From the NCBI RefSeq assembly GCF_014229645.1, contig NZ_JAATOD010000001.1, positions 1-64,000 on the forward strand: a DNA stretch of 64,000 nucleotides. Direction: 5' to 3'. A program made the position numbers and the translations under genes. This DNA is from Listeria swaminathanii. Lineage in GTDB: Bacteria; Bacillota; Bacilli; Lactobacillales; Listeriaceae. The notes below the pieces were generated by a model, which saw nothing but the letters and a program-made list of their open reading frames with translations, was not told the DNA's origin and did no database searches. Every line of letters starts with the position of its first letter. Positions within the stretch are counted from its first letter, which is position 1. Shown one piece after another: positions 28,581 to 40,627 of the stretch.

Positions 28581-31500
28581 TTGTTAGATGTTAATAATTT
28601 TGAGTATATGAAAATCGGTCTGGCATCTCCAGATAAAATTCGTTCATGGTCTCATGGTGAAGTAAAAAAACCTGAAACCATCAACTACAGAACGCTTAAA
28701 CCTGAACGTGACGGCTTATTCTGTGAAAGAATTTTTGGACCAATGAAAGACTGGGAATGTTCTTGTGGTAAATACAAACGTGTTCGCTATAAAGGCGTAG
28801 TTTGTGACCGTTGTGGAGTAGAAGTAACGAAATCAAAAGTCCGTCGTGAACGTATGGGCCATATTGAACTCGCAGCTCCTGTTTCTCACATCTGGTACTT
28901 CAAAGGAATTCCAAGCCGTATGGGTCTTGTTATGGATATGTCCCCACGTGCATTAGAAGAAATTATCTACTTTGCATCCTACGTGGTTACAGAACCAGGC
29001 GATACTCCACTTGAAAAGAAACAACTTTTATCTGAACGTGAATACCGCGTTTATCGCGAAAAATATGGTAAAGGTTTCTCAGCTGGTATGGGCGCAGAAG
29101 CTATCAAAAAAATCTTAGCCGATATCGACTTAGAAAAAGAAACAAATGATTTAAAAGAAGAACTAAAATCTGCACAAGGCCAACGTCGTACTCGTGCGAT
29201 TCGTCGCTTGGAAGTTATGGAAGCTTTCCGTAATTCCGGCAACAACCCAAGCTGGATGGTACTTGATGTGCTACCAGTTATCCCACCAGAAATTCGTCCA
29301 ATGGTACAACTTGAAGGTGGCCGTTTTGCAACAAGTGATTTGAATGACTTATATCGTCGGGTAATCAACCGGAACAACCGTTTGAAACGCCTACTTGATT
29401 TAGGTGCACCAAACATTATCGTGCAAAATGAAAAACGGATGCTACAAGAAGCTGTCGATGCTCTAATCGATAACGGTCGTCGTGGTCGTCCAGTAACAGG
29501 TCCAGGTAACCGTCCGCTTAAATCCCTTTCTCACATGCTTAAAGGGAAACAAGGTCGTTTCCGTCAAAACTTACTAGGTAAACGTGTCGATTATTCTGGT
29601 CGTTCCGTTATCGTAGTTGGACCTAACTTAAAAATGTACCAATGTGGTCTTCCAAAAGAAATGGCGCTTGAATTATTCAAACCATTTGTTATGAAAGAAC
29701 TAGTTGGACGCGGCTTAGCACACAACATTAAGAGTGCTAAACGTAAAATCGAACGTATGGCTCCAGAAATCTGGGACGTATTAGAAGAAGTTATTCGTGA
29801 ACATCCGGTATTACTTAACCGGGCGCCTACGCTTCACAGACTTGGTATCCAAGCATTTGAACCAACTCTAGTTGAAGGTCGCGCAATCCGTCTTCACCCT
29901 CTTGTATGTACAGCTTACAACGCTGACTTTGATGGTGACCAAATGGCGGTTCACGTTCCTTTATCCGCAGAAGCACAAGCAGAAGCACGTATTTTAATGC
30001 TTGCAGCTCAAAATATTTTGAACCCTAAAGATGGTAAACCAGTTGTAACACCTTCCCAAGATATGGTGCTAGGTAACTACTACCTTACTTTAGAACGTGA
30101 AAAAGCTGTCGGCGAAGGTACTATCTTCAAAGATATCAATGAAGCACAACTTGCGTATCAAAATGGCTATGTACACTTACACTCTCGTATTGCTGTATTT
30201 GCTGGTTCGATTCCAAATGAACGTTTCACTGATGAACAACGCAATCAATTATTAATTACGACTGTTGGTAAATTGATTTTCAACACAATCTTACCAAAAT
30301 CGTTCCCTTATATTAATGAACCAACGAAATTCAACCTAGAAATCGAAACACCAGCTAAATATTTCGTTGATACAACAACTGATGTTCGTGCTCATATTGC
30401 GGCACAAGAACTAATCGACCCATTCAAGAAGAAAATTCTCGGTAACATTATCGCAGAAGTCTTCAAGAAATTCCATATTACCGAAACTTCAAAAATGCTT
30501 GACCGTATGAAAGATCTTGGTTTCAAAATCTCGACTAAGGCCGGCATGACAGTAGGTATTGCGGATATCTTAACACTTGAAGAAAAACATGAAATTCTTG
30601 AAAAAGCACATGATACAGTTGAAAAAATCACTAAATCATTCCGTCGTGGTTTGATTACAGATGATGAAAGATACGAACGCGTTATCGCTGTATGGAATGC
30701 TGCCAAAGATGAAATCCAAGGAAAACTGATCTTGAGTTTGGATCGCTTAAACCCAATCTTCATGATGCAAGATTCCGGAGCTCGTGGTAACATTTCCAAC
30801 TTTACACAGCTTGCTGGTATGCGTGGACTGATGGCTGACCCATCCGGACGTATCGTAGAATTACCGATTACATCTAACTTCCGTGAAGGTTTAACGGTCT
30901 TAGAGTACTTCATTTCTACCCATGGTGCGCGTAAAGGTCTTACCGATACAGCCCTTAAAACAGCCGATTCCGGTTACCTTACTCGTCGTCTTGTTGACGT
31001 GGCTCAAGATGTTATCATTCGTGAAGACGATTGTGGCACTGACCGCGGTCTTACAATTAAGGCTATTCGTGAAGGTACTGAAATCATCGAACCACTTGAA
31101 GAACGTCTGGAAGGTCGTTATTCTCGTAAAACAATTCGTCACCCAGAAACAAAAGAAGTTATTGCACGTGAAAATGACTTAATTACAGAAGCAATTGCAA
31201 CTCAAATCGTTGACGCTGGAATTGAAGAAGTAACTATTCGTTCTGCATTCACATGTAATACTAAACACGGCGTATGTAAAAAATGTTATGGTAAAAACTT
31301 GGCAACTGGTACAGAAGTCGAAGTTGGAGAAGCAGTTGGTATCATCGCTGCCCAATCTATCGGGGAACCAGGAACTCAGCTTACTATGCGTACTTTCCAT
31401 ACAGGTGGGGTTGCCGGAGACGATATCACGCAAGGTCTTCCACGTATTCAAGAAATCTTTGAAGCACGTAATCCGAAAGGGCAAGCTATCATCACTGAAG

Positions 31501-32186
31501 TTGGCGGTGAAGTTGTTTCTATCGAAGAAGGTCGTGATCGTCAACAAGAAATCACTATCCAAGGTACAGATGACCGCCGTTCTTACAACATTCCTTACAC
31601 TGCTCGCTTACGTGTAGAAGAAGGAACTATTGTTGAACGTGGGGAAGCTCTAACTGAAGGTTCTGTGGATCCTAAAGCCTTGATTCGTGTTCGTGACGTA
31701 TTATCCGTTCAAGAATATCTACTTGCAGAAGTACAAAAAGTTTACCGTATGCAAGGGGTAGAAATTGGCGATAAACACGTTGAAGTAATGGTTCGTCAAA
31801 TGTTACGTAAAATCCGCGTAATGGATACTGGTGATACAAACATCTTACCAGGTACATTAATGGATATTCATACGTTTACAGAAGCCAACCGTGAAGCTAT
31901 CTTAAGTGGTAGCCAACCAGCAACAGGTCGTCCAGTTCTTCTAGGGATTACAAAAGCTTCCCTTGAAACTGATTCCTTCTTGTCTGCCGCATCATTCCAA
32001 GAAACAACTCGTGTCTTGACAGATGCTGCAATCAAAGGTAAACGTGACGAACTTCTAGGACTTAAAGAAAATGTTATCCTAGGTAAACTTGTTCCAGCTG
32101 GTACAGGTATTGGTCGTTACCGCAAACTGAAATCCGAAGTTATCAAGGAAACAGCTGAAGTAACTGACGAAATCACAAATATTTAA
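28581..32186 (+). CDS. rpoC: RpoC, RNA polymerase beta' subunit
   Basis: 1201 aa from the TTG at 28581 ([13 protein letters not shown]), behind TTAGGAGG. The N-terminal zinc ribbon is [20 protein letters not shown] (~60-79). The catalytic Mg2+ motif [12 protein letters not shown] is at ~446-457. The trigger-loop region and the second zinc site ([11 protein letters not shown], ~890) are present. It lacks the large insertions of proteobacterial beta', as in other Firmicutes. Ends the housekeeping block with a terminator. Confidence 0.99.
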   Translation: MLDVNNFEYMKIGLASPDKIRSWSHGEVKKPETINYRTLKPERDGLFCERIFGPMKDWECSCGKYKRVRYKGVVCDRCGVEVTKSKVRRERMGHIELAAPVSHIWYFKGIPSRMGLVMDMSPRALEEIIYFASYVVTEPGDTPLEKKQLLSEREYRVYREKYGKGFSAGMGAEAIKKILADIDLEKETNDLKEELKSAQGQRRTRAIRRLEVMEAFRNSGNNPSWMVLDVLPVIPPEIRPMVQLEGGRFATSDLNDLYRRVINRNNRLKRLLDLGAPNIIVQNEKRMLQEAVDALIDNGRRGRPVTGPGNRPLKSLSHMLKGKQGRFRQNLLGKRVDYSGRSVIVVGPNLKMYQCGLPKEMALELFKPFVMKELVGRGLAHNIKSAKRKIERMAPEIWDVLEEVIREHPVLLNRAPTLHRLGIQAFEPTLVEGRAIRLHPLVCTAYNADFDGDQMAVHVPLSAEAQAEARILMLAAQNILNPKDGKPVVTPSQDMVLGNYYLTLEREKAVGEGTIFKDINEAQLAYQNGYVHLHSRIAVFAGSIPNERFTDEQRNQLLITTVGKLIFNTILPKSFPYINEPTKFNLEIETPAKYFVDTTTDVRAHIAAQELIDPFKKKILGNIIAEVFKKFHITETSKMLDRMKDLGFKISTKAGMTVGIADILTLEEKHEILEKAHDTVEKITKSFRRGLITDDERYERVIAVWNAAKDEIQGKLILSLDRLNPIFMMQDSGARGNISNFTQLAGMRGLMADPSGRIVELPITSNFREGLTVLEYFISTHGARKGLTDTALKTADSGYLTRRLVDVAQDVIIREDDCGTDRGLTIKAIREGTEIIEPLEERLEGRYSRKTIRHPETKEVIARENDLITEAIATQIVDAGIEEVTIRSAFTCNTKHGVCKKCYGKNLATGTEVEVGEAVGIIAAQSIGEPGTQLTMRTFHTGGVAGDDITQGLPRIQEIFEARNPKGQAIITEVGGEVVSIEEGRDRQQEITIQGTDDRRSYNIPYTARLRVEEGTIVERGEALTEGSVDPKALIRVRDVLSVQEYLLAEVQKVYRMQGVEIGDKHVEVMVRQMLRKIRVMDTGDTNILPGTLMDIHTFTEANREAILSGSQPATGRPVLLGITKASLETDSFLSAASFQETTRVLTDAAIKGKRDELLGLKENVILGKLVPAGTGIGRYRKLKSEVIKETAEVTDEITNI

Positions 32187-32192
32187 TCTTAC

Positions 32193-32231
32193 AAAGCTAA
32201 GTGTGCCGTTCGCGTACACTTGGCTTTTTTT
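32193..32231 (+). terminator. Terminator of rpoB-rpoC
   Basis: AAGCTAAGTGT / ACACTTGGCTT (one G-U) with an 11-base loop and T7 tract. Confidence 0.92.
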
Positions 32232-32262
32232 GTTATACTCATATAAAAAGGAGTGAAGTGAT

Positions 32263-32808
32263 TTGATTACACATGTTATTTGGGATATGGGCGAAACATT
32301 AAATACTGTACCAAATACCAGATACGACCATCATCCTCTCGATACGTACCCAGAAGTAGTGTTACGGAAAGACGCCAAAGAAACGCTCGAAAAAGTAAAA
32401 CAACTCGGATTCAAACAAGCCATTCTAAGCAACACCGCAACTAGCGATACCGAAGTAATAAAACGCGTTCTAACTAATTTCGGCATCATCGATTATTTTG
32501 ACTTCATTTACGCCTCCAATTCCGAACTCCAACCAGGAAAAATGGAAAAGCCAGATAAAACCATTTTCGATTTCACGCTAAACAAACTTCAAATTGATAA
32601 AACAGAAGCAGTAATGGTCGGAAATACATTTGAAAGTGATATTATTGGCGCAAATCGTGCGGGTATCCATGCGATTTGGCTGCAAAACCCAGAAGTCTGC
32701 CTTCAAGATGAGCGCCAGCCCCTTGTCGCACCGCCATTTGTTATACCAGTTTGGGACCTAGCCGATGTTCCTGAAGCCCTTTTATTATTAAATAAAGTTT
32801 CTACTTGA
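32263..32808 (+). CDS. HAD-superfamily hydrolase (YjjG/epoxide-hydrolase-like subgroup)
   Basis: 181 aa, TTG start with AAAAGGAGTG upstream. HAD motifs: I is VIWDMGETLN (~5-14), altered from DxDGT to DMGET so the first Asp is kept; II is ILSNTATSD (~63-71, Ser/Asn); III/IV is EKPDKTIFD and MVGNTFESDIIGANRAG (~122-138). It is probably a phosphatase of unknown substrate. It is followed at once by the promoter of the phospho-beta-glucosidase gene and lies between it and rpoC. Confidence 0.88.
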   Translation: MITHVIWDMGETLNTVPNTRYDHHPLDTYPEVVLRKDAKETLEKVKQLGFKQAILSNTATSDTEVIKRVLTNFGIIDYFDFIYASNSELQPGKMEKPDKTIFDFTLNKLQIDKTEAVMVGNTFESDIIGANRAGIHAIWLQNPEVCLQDERQPLVAPPFVIPVWDLADVPEALLLLNKVST

Positions 32809-32835
32809 CCTGTAATGCATTACACAAAGTAAACT
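32805..32835 (+). promoter_or_regulatory. Candidate promoter and palindromic operator for the GH1 gene
   Basis: TTGACC (32805-32810, overlapping the preceding stop codon) and TAAACT (32830-32835) flank a perfect 14-bp palindrome TGTAATGCATTACA (32811-32824). TGTA...TACA palindromes are typical of GntR- and LacI-type regulators. The 19-bp spacing is long, so the exact -10 is uncertain; the palindrome is certain. Confidence 0.55.
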
Positions 32836-32855
32836 TAAAAAGTAGAAGAAATTAG

Positions 32856-34334
<1,479 letters not shown>

Positions 34335-34345
34335 TAGATAGAATG

Positions 34346-34372
34346 CAGTCCCGCTTTGGCGGGGCTGTTTTT
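34346..34372 (+). terminator. Terminator after the first GH1 gene
   Basis: CAGTCCCGC / GCGGGGCTG hairpin with a four-base loop and T5. Confidence 0.9.
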
Positions 34373-34519
34373 AAATCTAAAAATTTAACTAGTTTACAAA
34401 TTTTTAGAACAATTAGAAAATATTTGTTTTATTCTTAAAATATTATTGTATCAGTTGCTACGCTATGCTATAATTCGGCGAAAGAGCTTAATAATACAGC
34501 ATAGAGAGGCGACATAGGA

Positions 34520-35665
34520 ATGAAAGCACAAATAAAATCAAAATTCCATTTAGTGATGTTAATTGTTATTGTTTTATTAGCAACGAGCCTTACTTTTTCG
34601 ATTGCAAAAACTATATATAGGCTTGATCCTGCAGCGGAAAAAACCATGAATGATTATAACGTGGAGCTTTTGGATGTGTTTGAAAATTATGCAACATACT
34701 TTGATGCAGTAATGACAGAAAAAGAAATAAAAAAAAGATTTCAAGAACCAAATTATCTCACGCCGAACGAACTAATAGAACTGAGTGACAAACCGTATGT
34801 AGAAGAATTATATGTGGTAGATCAAAATTATTTAACCAACTTAGTAGAGGATTTTTCGAAGATGGAAGTATTAGCACTTCCAGAAATAATATCAAGTTCT
34901 CCCAATTATGAAACTGCTTTTGTTGTTGCTAAAAGTAACTTAATCAAAGGACGTTTGCCTAAAGATAATAAAAATGAAGTTGCTCCATCGATAAAGCAAC
35001 TAGAAAAGTTTTATCATATTGACGCAGATGAAGAAAATGTAATGGGCAAACAAATAGATATCAAAGGTAATTTATATAAAATTGTCGGAATAGTGGACTC
35101 TCCTGTAGCGGCAATGTCATTTTCAGATGAAACGCAACAATATGGGACAGTAAAAGTAGGCCTTAATAGCTCAGAGAAGTTAAATGAAATCGTATCAAAT
35201 GCGGACAATCCTAGAATCAGTAACATTTTTATCAACACATCAACAAAAAAACCACTAGAATTGTTGGAATATCTAGAAGTACATGGGCCAAGTTATCAAT
35301 ATGCTTCTAATTACATAGATGAAATTCTCCAGAAGAATTTATATTTGGATATAGTAATGAATGTAATTCCGGGTGCTATCACTTTTATCACTCTTGCAGT
35401 TTTAGTAATCTTTGTTTTTGGCAGAAAACCATATATTGCAAAAATGGCTGATTTAGAGAAAAAGCCAAGGAAAAGCTACTATCTAATCATGGCTTTAGAT
35501 TTTGCGGCAGTTTTACCAATCTGCATATTAATACAACTCTCCATTGTAAAAAGTAGTTATGGGATGTTGTTACTATTTATTTCATTGATAATTTTATTCA
35601 TATATTTATCGCAAGTTCTTTATTGGTTCAACCATTGGGCGAAAAAACAGTTAAACAACAAATAA
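34520..35665 (+). CDS. Orphan MacB/FtsX-like membrane protein
   Basis: A 381-aa protein with one N-terminal membrane segment (~10-30), a large extracellular domain (~31-275) with a MacB core-like pattern (GKQIDIKGNLYKIVGIVDSP, ~173-192), and three C-terminal membrane segments (~277-301, 322-346, 350-373). This is the FtsX/MacB permease topology, but the last third is diverged and no ABC ATPase is adjacent. Its size and layout resemble the permeases of the bacteriocin-like cassette at 58.6-60.8 kb. GAGAGGCGAC lies before the ATG. It may be a remnant of a similar transporter or act with an ATPase elsewhere. Confidence 0.75.
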   Translation: MKAQIKSKFHLVMLIVIVLLATSLTFSIAKTIYRLDPAAEKTMNDYNVELLDVFENYATYFDAVMTEKEIKKRFQEPNYLTPNELIELSDKPYVEELYVVDQNYLTNLVEDFSKMEVLALPEIISSSPNYETAFVVAKSNLIKGRLPKDNKNEVAPSIKQLEKFYHIDADEENVMGKQIDIKGNLYKIVGIVDSPVAAMSFSDETQQYGTVKVGLNSSEKLNEIVSNADNPRISNIFINTSTKKPLELLEYLEVHGPSYQYASNYIDEILQKNLYLDIVMNVIPGAITFITLAVLVIFVFGRKPYIAKMADLEKKPRKSYYLIMALDFAAVLPICILIQLSIVKSSYGMLLLFISLIILFIYLSQVLYWFNHWAKKQLNNK

Positions 35666-35686
35666 TGTTGTTTAACTGTTTTTTTA
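35646..35686 (+). terminator. Terminator overlapping the stop of the orphan permease gene
   Basis: Perfect AACAGTTAAACAAC / GTTGTTTAACTGTT stem (14 bp), seven-base loop containing the TAA stop, T7 tract. Confidence 0.95.
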
Positions 35687-35914
35687 TACAAATTACCACA
35701 AGAAAACAAGTAAATAAAAAAATTCGCATAATCGTCACACTTTAGCTATGGAAGAGTCTGGTGCTAGAAAAATCGTGGCATATCTTCTGTTATAATTCTA
35801 GTAATTAATCAAAGACTAGTAATATTTTTCACGCCAAGCCGACCTAGATAGCATAATTTTAAGGTGTGCTTAAAAATGAATAGTCTACTTAGTTAAATTT
35901 AAGGAGACGATAAA

Positions 35915-37369
35915 ATGATAAAAAAACAATCTTCGTTACTACGCATTTTGTTCGTAGTAACAGCTATCTTGGGTATTAGTTTATGGGTTAACATGAGTCA
36001 AGGCTTGGAAGTTCAGGCGGAGAGTATTGCCGAGCCGACGCCAATTAACAAAATCTTCACGGATCCAGCATTAGCTGACGAGGTGAAGGCGGAACTTGGA
36101 AAAACTAGTGTCGCTGATGAAGTTACGCAAACAGATTTGAATCAGATAACTAGACTTGAGGCAGACGGCAAGGGAATAAGTTCAATAGAAGGAATACAAT
36201 ATTTAACTAATTTGAACATGTTAGGTTTGACCGACAATCAGATTACTAATCTTGCACCTCTTGCACATCTTACTAATTTAGAGTCTTTATATTTAGGTGA
36301 AAATAAAATTAGTGATGTGACGCCACTTTCAGGATTGACACAGTTAACATTCGTACAACTTTCTATTAATCAAATAAAAGATGTAACCCCACTTGCTAAG
36401 CTAACGAATTTAAATTATTTAGATTTACGGGAAAATCAAATCAGTGATGCAAGCCCATTAGGTAATATGATGGAACTAACCACATTGAAACTTGATAAAC
36501 AACAAATAACAGTTGCTCCAATCCTATACCAGTCTAATTTAGTTGCACCCGATATTTTGAAAAATGTATTTGGGGAAGTAGTAGCACCAACGACGATTAG
36601 TAATAACGGCACATTCGCTAGTCCGAATATTACTTGGAATCTAGATAGTTATACTGGCGAAGTAAGTTATGATTTTAATCAAACAGTTACACTTGGCGCT
36701 AACGGAAAGGTTACTTTTGCGGGGACGGTAGTTCAGCCGATTACAGATGCGTACGTTACTACTTTTGATATTAATGGAGTGACAACAACGGAGCAGGTAG
36801 CGGTAAATACATTAGTAACTGAACCAACTACACCGACAGAACAAGGTTATACTTTTGACGGTTGGTACGATGCGAAAACTGGCGGGAATGAGTGGGATTT
36901 CGCAGCAGACAAAATGCCAGCAGCGAATATGACACTATACGCGCACTTCACGATAAACAGCTATACAGCAAACTTCGATATTGATGGAAAAACAACGAGT
37001 CAAACAGTGAATTATCAAGCCTTACTACAAGAACCAACTACTCCAACAAAAGAAGGTTACACATTCACAGGATGGTATGACGCAAAAACTGGCGGAACTA
37101 AGTGGGATTTTGCAACAGGTAAAATGCCAGCAGCGAATATGACTTTATATGCTAGATTTACTAAGGACCCTAGCTCAGATACGATTACAATTACACCCGG
37201 AAAAGATGATAAAGGCGACAAATCAAATGCAGCAAGTAAAGCAAACAATAGTGAAAATACTAAGCTTCCAAAAACAGGTGACAATTCGAGTATGATTCCT
37301 ACAATTTTAGGGACATTGTTCATCGGATCAGCATTGCTAGTCTTACGAAAAAACACTAGTAACCTTTAA
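35915..37369 (+). CDS. inlG: LPXTG-anchored internalin, InlG-like
   Basis: A 484-aa surface protein: signal peptide (~1-35), internalin cap (~36-90), about four 22-residue LRRs plus a partial one (~95-200, such as LTNLESLYLGENKISDVTPL), an Ig-like inter-repeat region (~205-290), two Listeria-Bacteroides repeats with GWYDAKTGG (~295-435), and a sorting signal LPKTG (~452) with hydrophobic tail and positive end. AAGGAGA precedes the ATG. It is sortase A-anchored; internalins bind host or other proteins. The few LRRs and the position downstream of a GH1 gene suggest InlG; the symbol is a best match. No PrfA box was seen. Confidence 0.85.
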   Translation: MIKKQSSLLRILFVVTAILGISLWVNMSQGLEVQAESIAEPTPINKIFTDPALADEVKAELGKTSVADEVTQTDLNQITRLEADGKGISSIEGIQYLTNLNMLGLTDNQITNLAPLAHLTNLESLYLGENKISDVTPLSGLTQLTFVQLSINQIKDVTPLAKLTNLNYLDLRENQISDASPLGNMMELTTLKLDKQQITVAPILYQSNLVAPDILKNVFGEVVAPTTISNNGTFASPNITWNLDSYTGEVSYDFNQTVTLGANGKVTFAGTVVQPITDAYVTTFDINGVTTTEQVAVNTLVTEPTTPTEQGYTFDGWYDAKTGGNEWDFAADKMPAANMTLYAHFTINSYTANFDIDGKTTSQTVNYQALLQEPTTPTKEGYTFTGWYDAKTGGTKWDFATGKMPAANMTLYARFTKDPSSDTITITPGKDDKGDKSNAASKANNSENTKLPKTGDNSSMIPTILGTLFIGSALLVLRKNTSNL

Positions 37370-37380
37370 AAAAAGTAGAT

Positions 37381-37417
37381 TTGGCTTCTATTTTCTATAG
37401 GAGCCAAATTTTTTTGT
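37381..37417 (+). terminator. Terminator between the first and second internalin genes
   Basis: TTGGCTTCTAT / ATAGGAGCCAA (one G-T) stem followed by TTTTTTT. Confidence 0.9.
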
Positions 37418-37441
37418 TAATTAGTCCTCAAAACAGGGTAT
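37416..37441 (+). promoter_or_regulatory. Candidate sigma-B promoter of the second internalin gene
   Basis: GTTAAT (37416-37421) and GGGTAT (37436-37441), spaced by 14 bp, match the Listeria sigma-B consensus (GTTT - 13-16 bp - GGGWAW) with a weaker -35. It lies ~50 bases before the ATG. inlH is known to be sigma-B-dependent in L. monocytogenes. Confidence 0.65.
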
Positions 37442-37492
37442 CTACTAGTTAAAAGGTTCAATAGTAATAATTAAACTTTAAGGAGAGGGATT

Positions 37493-39121
37493 ATGAAAAA
37501 ACAATGGAATGCGGTATTCAAAATTGTTTTAACGGTAGCTGCTATTCTAGGGATTAGCCTCTATATAACTACAAGCCAAGGGGCGGAGGTACGGGCAGCA
37601 AGTATTACTCAGCCAACACCAATTAATGAAATTTTCCCGGATCCTGTTATTGCGAATAATGTAAAAACACTTGTTGGGAAATCTAATGTGACAGATGTTG
37701 TCTCTCAAAGTGAACTAGATGGAATAACTCGTCTATCAGCAGTCACTGCAGGAGTAACAACAATAGAAGGAACGCAGTACTTAAACAATTTGGCAGAACT
37801 AGAACTTAAAGATAATCAAATAACAGATTTAAGCCCACTTAAAAATTTAACGAATATCACTGAACTTGAACTATCTGGCAATCCGTTAAAAAATGTGAGT
37901 GCGATTGCTGGGTTAAAGAGTTTGAAAACATTGGACCTTATAGCGACACAAATAACGGATATTACACCGCTTACAGATTTAACCAATTTACAAGTTTTAT
38001 ATTTGGGTTTTAACCAAATAACAGATTTAAGTCCGCTTTCTGGCCTATCAAATTTACAATATTTATCTTTTGAATATACCCAAGTAAGTGATTTAACGCC
38101 ACTTGCTAACTTATCTAAACTAACAACCGTAAACGCGGGTGATAACAAAATAAGTGATATTTCACCACTCGCTAGTATACCTAATTTAATCGAAGTTCAT
38201 TTGAAAGATAACCAGATAAGCGATGTTAGCCCGCTTGCGAATATACCAAACTTATTTATCATCACTTTAACGAATCAAACCATAACAAGCGCACCTGTAC
38301 TTTATCAAAATAATCTGGTCGTACCTAATGCTGTAAAAGGTCCTTCTGGTGCGCCTGTTGCACCAGCTACTATAAGTAATAATGGAACATACGCGAGTCC
38401 GAATTTAACATGGAACTTAGCTAGTTTTATTAATAATGTCAGCTATACATTTAATCAACCAGTCACTTTCAAAAATGCAACTGTGCCTTTCAGTGGAACG
38501 GTTACTCAACCATTAACAGAAGCATTCACAGCTGTTTTTGATGTGGATGGAAAGCAAACGAGCGTAACAGTTGGCGCCAACGAATTAATTAAAGAACCGA
38601 CCGCGCCAACGAAAGAAGGTTACACGTTTACTGGCTGGTATGACGCAAAAACTGGCGGGAACAAGTGGGATTTCGCTACAGATAAAATGCCAGCTGAAAA
38701 CATCACGTTGTACGCCCAATTTACAGTTAATAGCTACAACGCAACATTCGATATTGACGGAAAAACAACCACTCAAAAAGTAGCTTATCAAGCATTACTA
38801 AATGAACCAACTGCCCCAACGAAAGCAGGCTATACGTTCAAAGGTTGGTACGATGCGAAAACTGGTGGAACTAAATGGGATTTTGCTACTGGTAAAATGC
38901 CGGCCGAAAATATAACATTATACGCCCAGTTTACGAAAAATGATGATCCGAATACTAATCCAACTGGAAATGATGATGGTACAACTAACCCAAACAGTTC
39001 AGGCGACAATACCTCACTTCCAACAACTGGAGATGAAAACACGATGATTCCAATTTTCGTTGGAGCAGTTCTTATCGGCATTGGCCTAGTTGTATTCCGC
39101 AAAAAACGTCAAACAAAATAA
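37493..39121 (+). CDS. LPXTG-anchored internalin, InlH/InlC2-like
   Basis: A 542-aa surface protein close in length to InlH and InlC2. Signal peptide ~1-36, cap ~37-95, about seven 22-residue LRRs plus a partial (~98-265), Ig-like region (~270-350), two Listeria-Bacteroides repeats (~352-490) and a sorting signal LPTTG (~509) with a KKRQTK tail. Note LPTTG rather than the LPKTG of its neighbours. GGAGAGGG lies upstream of the ATG. A sigma-B-like promoter suggests stress-induced expression. InlH and InlC2/InlD arise by recombination between neighbours, so the exact symbol is left open. Confidence 0.9.
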   Translation: MKKQWNAVFKIVLTVAAILGISLYITTSQGAEVRAASITQPTPINEIFPDPVIANNVKTLVGKSNVTDVVSQSELDGITRLSAVTAGVTTIEGTQYLNNLAELELKDNQITDLSPLKNLTNITELELSGNPLKNVSAIAGLKSLKTLDLIATQITDITPLTDLTNLQVLYLGFNQITDLSPLSGLSNLQYLSFEYTQVSDLTPLANLSKLTTVNAGDNKISDISPLASIPNLIEVHLKDNQISDVSPLANIPNLFIITLTNQTITSAPVLYQNNLVVPNAVKGPSGAPVAPATISNNGTYASPNLTWNLASFINNVSYTFNQPVTFKNATVPFSGTVTQPLTEAFTAVFDVDGKQTSVTVGANELIKEPTAPTKEGYTFTGWYDAKTGGNKWDFATDKMPAENITLYAQFTVNSYNATFDIDGKTTTQKVAYQALLNEPTAPTKAGYTFKGWYDAKTGGTKWDFATGKMPAENITLYAQFTKNDDPNTNPTGNDDGTTNPNSSGDNTSLPTTGDENTMIPIFVGAVLIGIGLVVFRKKRQTK

Positions 39122-39128
39122 ACTTTAA

Positions 39129-39163
39129 AAAATGGTTTAGCCCCGTGCTGAGCCATTTTTTTA
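39129..39163 (+). terminator. Terminator after the second internalin gene
   Basis: AATGGTTTAGC / GCTGAGCCATT stem with a short loop and T7. Confidence 0.8.
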
Positions 39164-39246
39164 TTGTGAGCAGAATAAGGTGTTAGTTTGCCTTTTTTCA
39201 TAAAGGGAAAACATAGGATGGAATTCATAGAAAGAGGGCGTGAAAT

Positions 39247-40383
39247 ATGGACCGACAAAAAAAGCTTCAAATTTTAAAAGACATGGTAAATATTAATTCG
39301 ACTAATGGACATGAAGAGCAGGTTGCGAACTATTTACAGAAGTTGTTAAGTGAATATGGGATTGAATCTGAAAAGGTGCAATATGACGTGGACAGAGCAA
39401 GTTTGGTTAGCGAAATTGGTTCTAGCGACGGGCAGGTTTTGGCTTTTTCGGGGCATATGGATGTGGTAGATGCGGGAGATGAGTCCAAGTGGAAGTTCCC
39501 ACCTTTTGAAGCAACGGAGCATGACGGGAAAATATACGGACGCGGTGCCACTGATATGAAATCAGGTTTAGCGGCGATGGTTATTGCGATGATTGAACTT
39601 CAAGAAGAGAAGCAAAAGTTAAATGGAAAAATTAGATTATTAGCAACAGTTGGTGAAGAAGTCGGTGAACTTGGTGCGGAACAACTAACGCAAAAAGGCT
39701 ATGCGGATGATTTAGCTGGATTGATTATTGGCGAACCAAGCGGGCATCAGATTGTATACGCGCATAAAGGATCGATTAATTATACTGTTAAATCCACCGG
39801 CAAAAATGCGCATAGTTCAATGCCAGAATATGGTGTGAATGCGATTGATAATTTGCTACTATTTTATAATGAAGTAGAAAAATTTGCGAAATCAGTCGAT
39901 GCTACGAACGAAATTCTAGGCGATTTTATTCATAATGTCACCGTGATTGATGGTGGAAATCAAGTGAATAGCATCCCTGAAAAAGCACAACTGCAAGGAA
40001 ACATTCGCTCAATTCCAGAGATGGGTAATGAAACAGTGAAACAAGTGCTAGTGAAGATTATCAATGCGTTAAATAAACAGGAAAATGTGAAATTAGAGCT
40101 AATATTTGATTATGACAAACAACCCGTATTTAGCGATAAAAATTCAGAGCTAGTAAATATTGCTAAACGTGTAGCTAGTGACATTATCAAAGAAGAAATC
40201 CCTTTACTCGGCATTTCTGGAACAACAGATGCAGCAGAATTCACCAAAGCTAAAAAAACATTCCCAGTAATTATTTTCGGTCCAGGAAACGAAACCCCTC
40301 ACCAAGTAAATGAAAATGTTTCAATTGAGAACTATTTAGAGATGGTGGATGTGTACAAACGAATTGCACTAGAGTTTTTATAA
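39247..40383 (+). CDS. dapE: M20-family peptidase, succinyl-diaminopimelate desuccinylase-like
   Basis: A 378-aa zinc-dependent M20 deacylase of the ArgE/DapE/ACY1 type. Metal and catalytic motifs: SGHMDVVDAGD (~76-86), GRGATDMKSG (~99-108), VGEEVGELGAEQ (~139-150, catalytic Glu), GEPSG (~166-170) and a C-terminal PGNETPHQVNE (~358-368). The dimerisation domain is the insertion at ~180-290. The DapE label follows Listeria usage; true substrate is not shown by the sequence. AGGGCGTG lies before the ATG. It lies between internalin genes. Confidence 0.88.
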   Translation: MDRQKKLQILKDMVNINSTNGHEEQVANYLQKLLSEYGIESEKVQYDVDRASLVSEIGSSDGQVLAFSGHMDVVDAGDESKWKFPPFEATEHDGKIYGRGATDMKSGLAAMVIAMIELQEEKQKLNGKIRLLATVGEEVGELGAEQLTQKGYADDLAGLIIGEPSGHQIVYAHKGSINYTVKSTGKNAHSSMPEYGVNAIDNLLLFYNEVEKFAKSVDATNEILGDFIHNVTVIDGGNQVNSIPEKAQLQGNIRSIPEMGNETVKQVLVKIINALNKQENVKLELIFDYDKQPVFSDKNSELVNIAKRVASDIIKEEIPLLGISGTTDAAEFTKAKKTFPVIIFGPGNETPHQVNENVSIENYLEMVDVYKRIALEFL

Positions 40384-40539
40384 ATGCTTTCTAAATTAGA
40401 GCAGCTGGTGGTTGTTGCAATAAAATGTTAACGGAAAGAACCTAAATTACTTCTTTGAAAATTGATGTTAGTTTCATTAAATGATTGAAATGACAAATTT
40501 CCGTCACTTTTAAAGAGAATTACACGCGAAAAGGTCTTT

Positions 40540-40568
40540 TTTCCATCTAAAAATCCAGTGTTTACTAT
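40540..40568 (+). promoter_or_regulatory. Weak candidate promoter of the third internalin gene
   Basis: TTTCCA (40540-40545) and TACTAT (40563-40568) with 17-bp spacing, ~60 bases before the ATG. No sigma-B-like GGGTAT or PrfA box (TTAACA-NN-TGTTAA) is present in 40384-40627. Confidence 0.35.
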
Positions 40569-40627
40569 GTTAATATTAATTTCAAATGTAAGAAGGATGT
40601 AAATTAATTAACAGATAGGAGACTACA

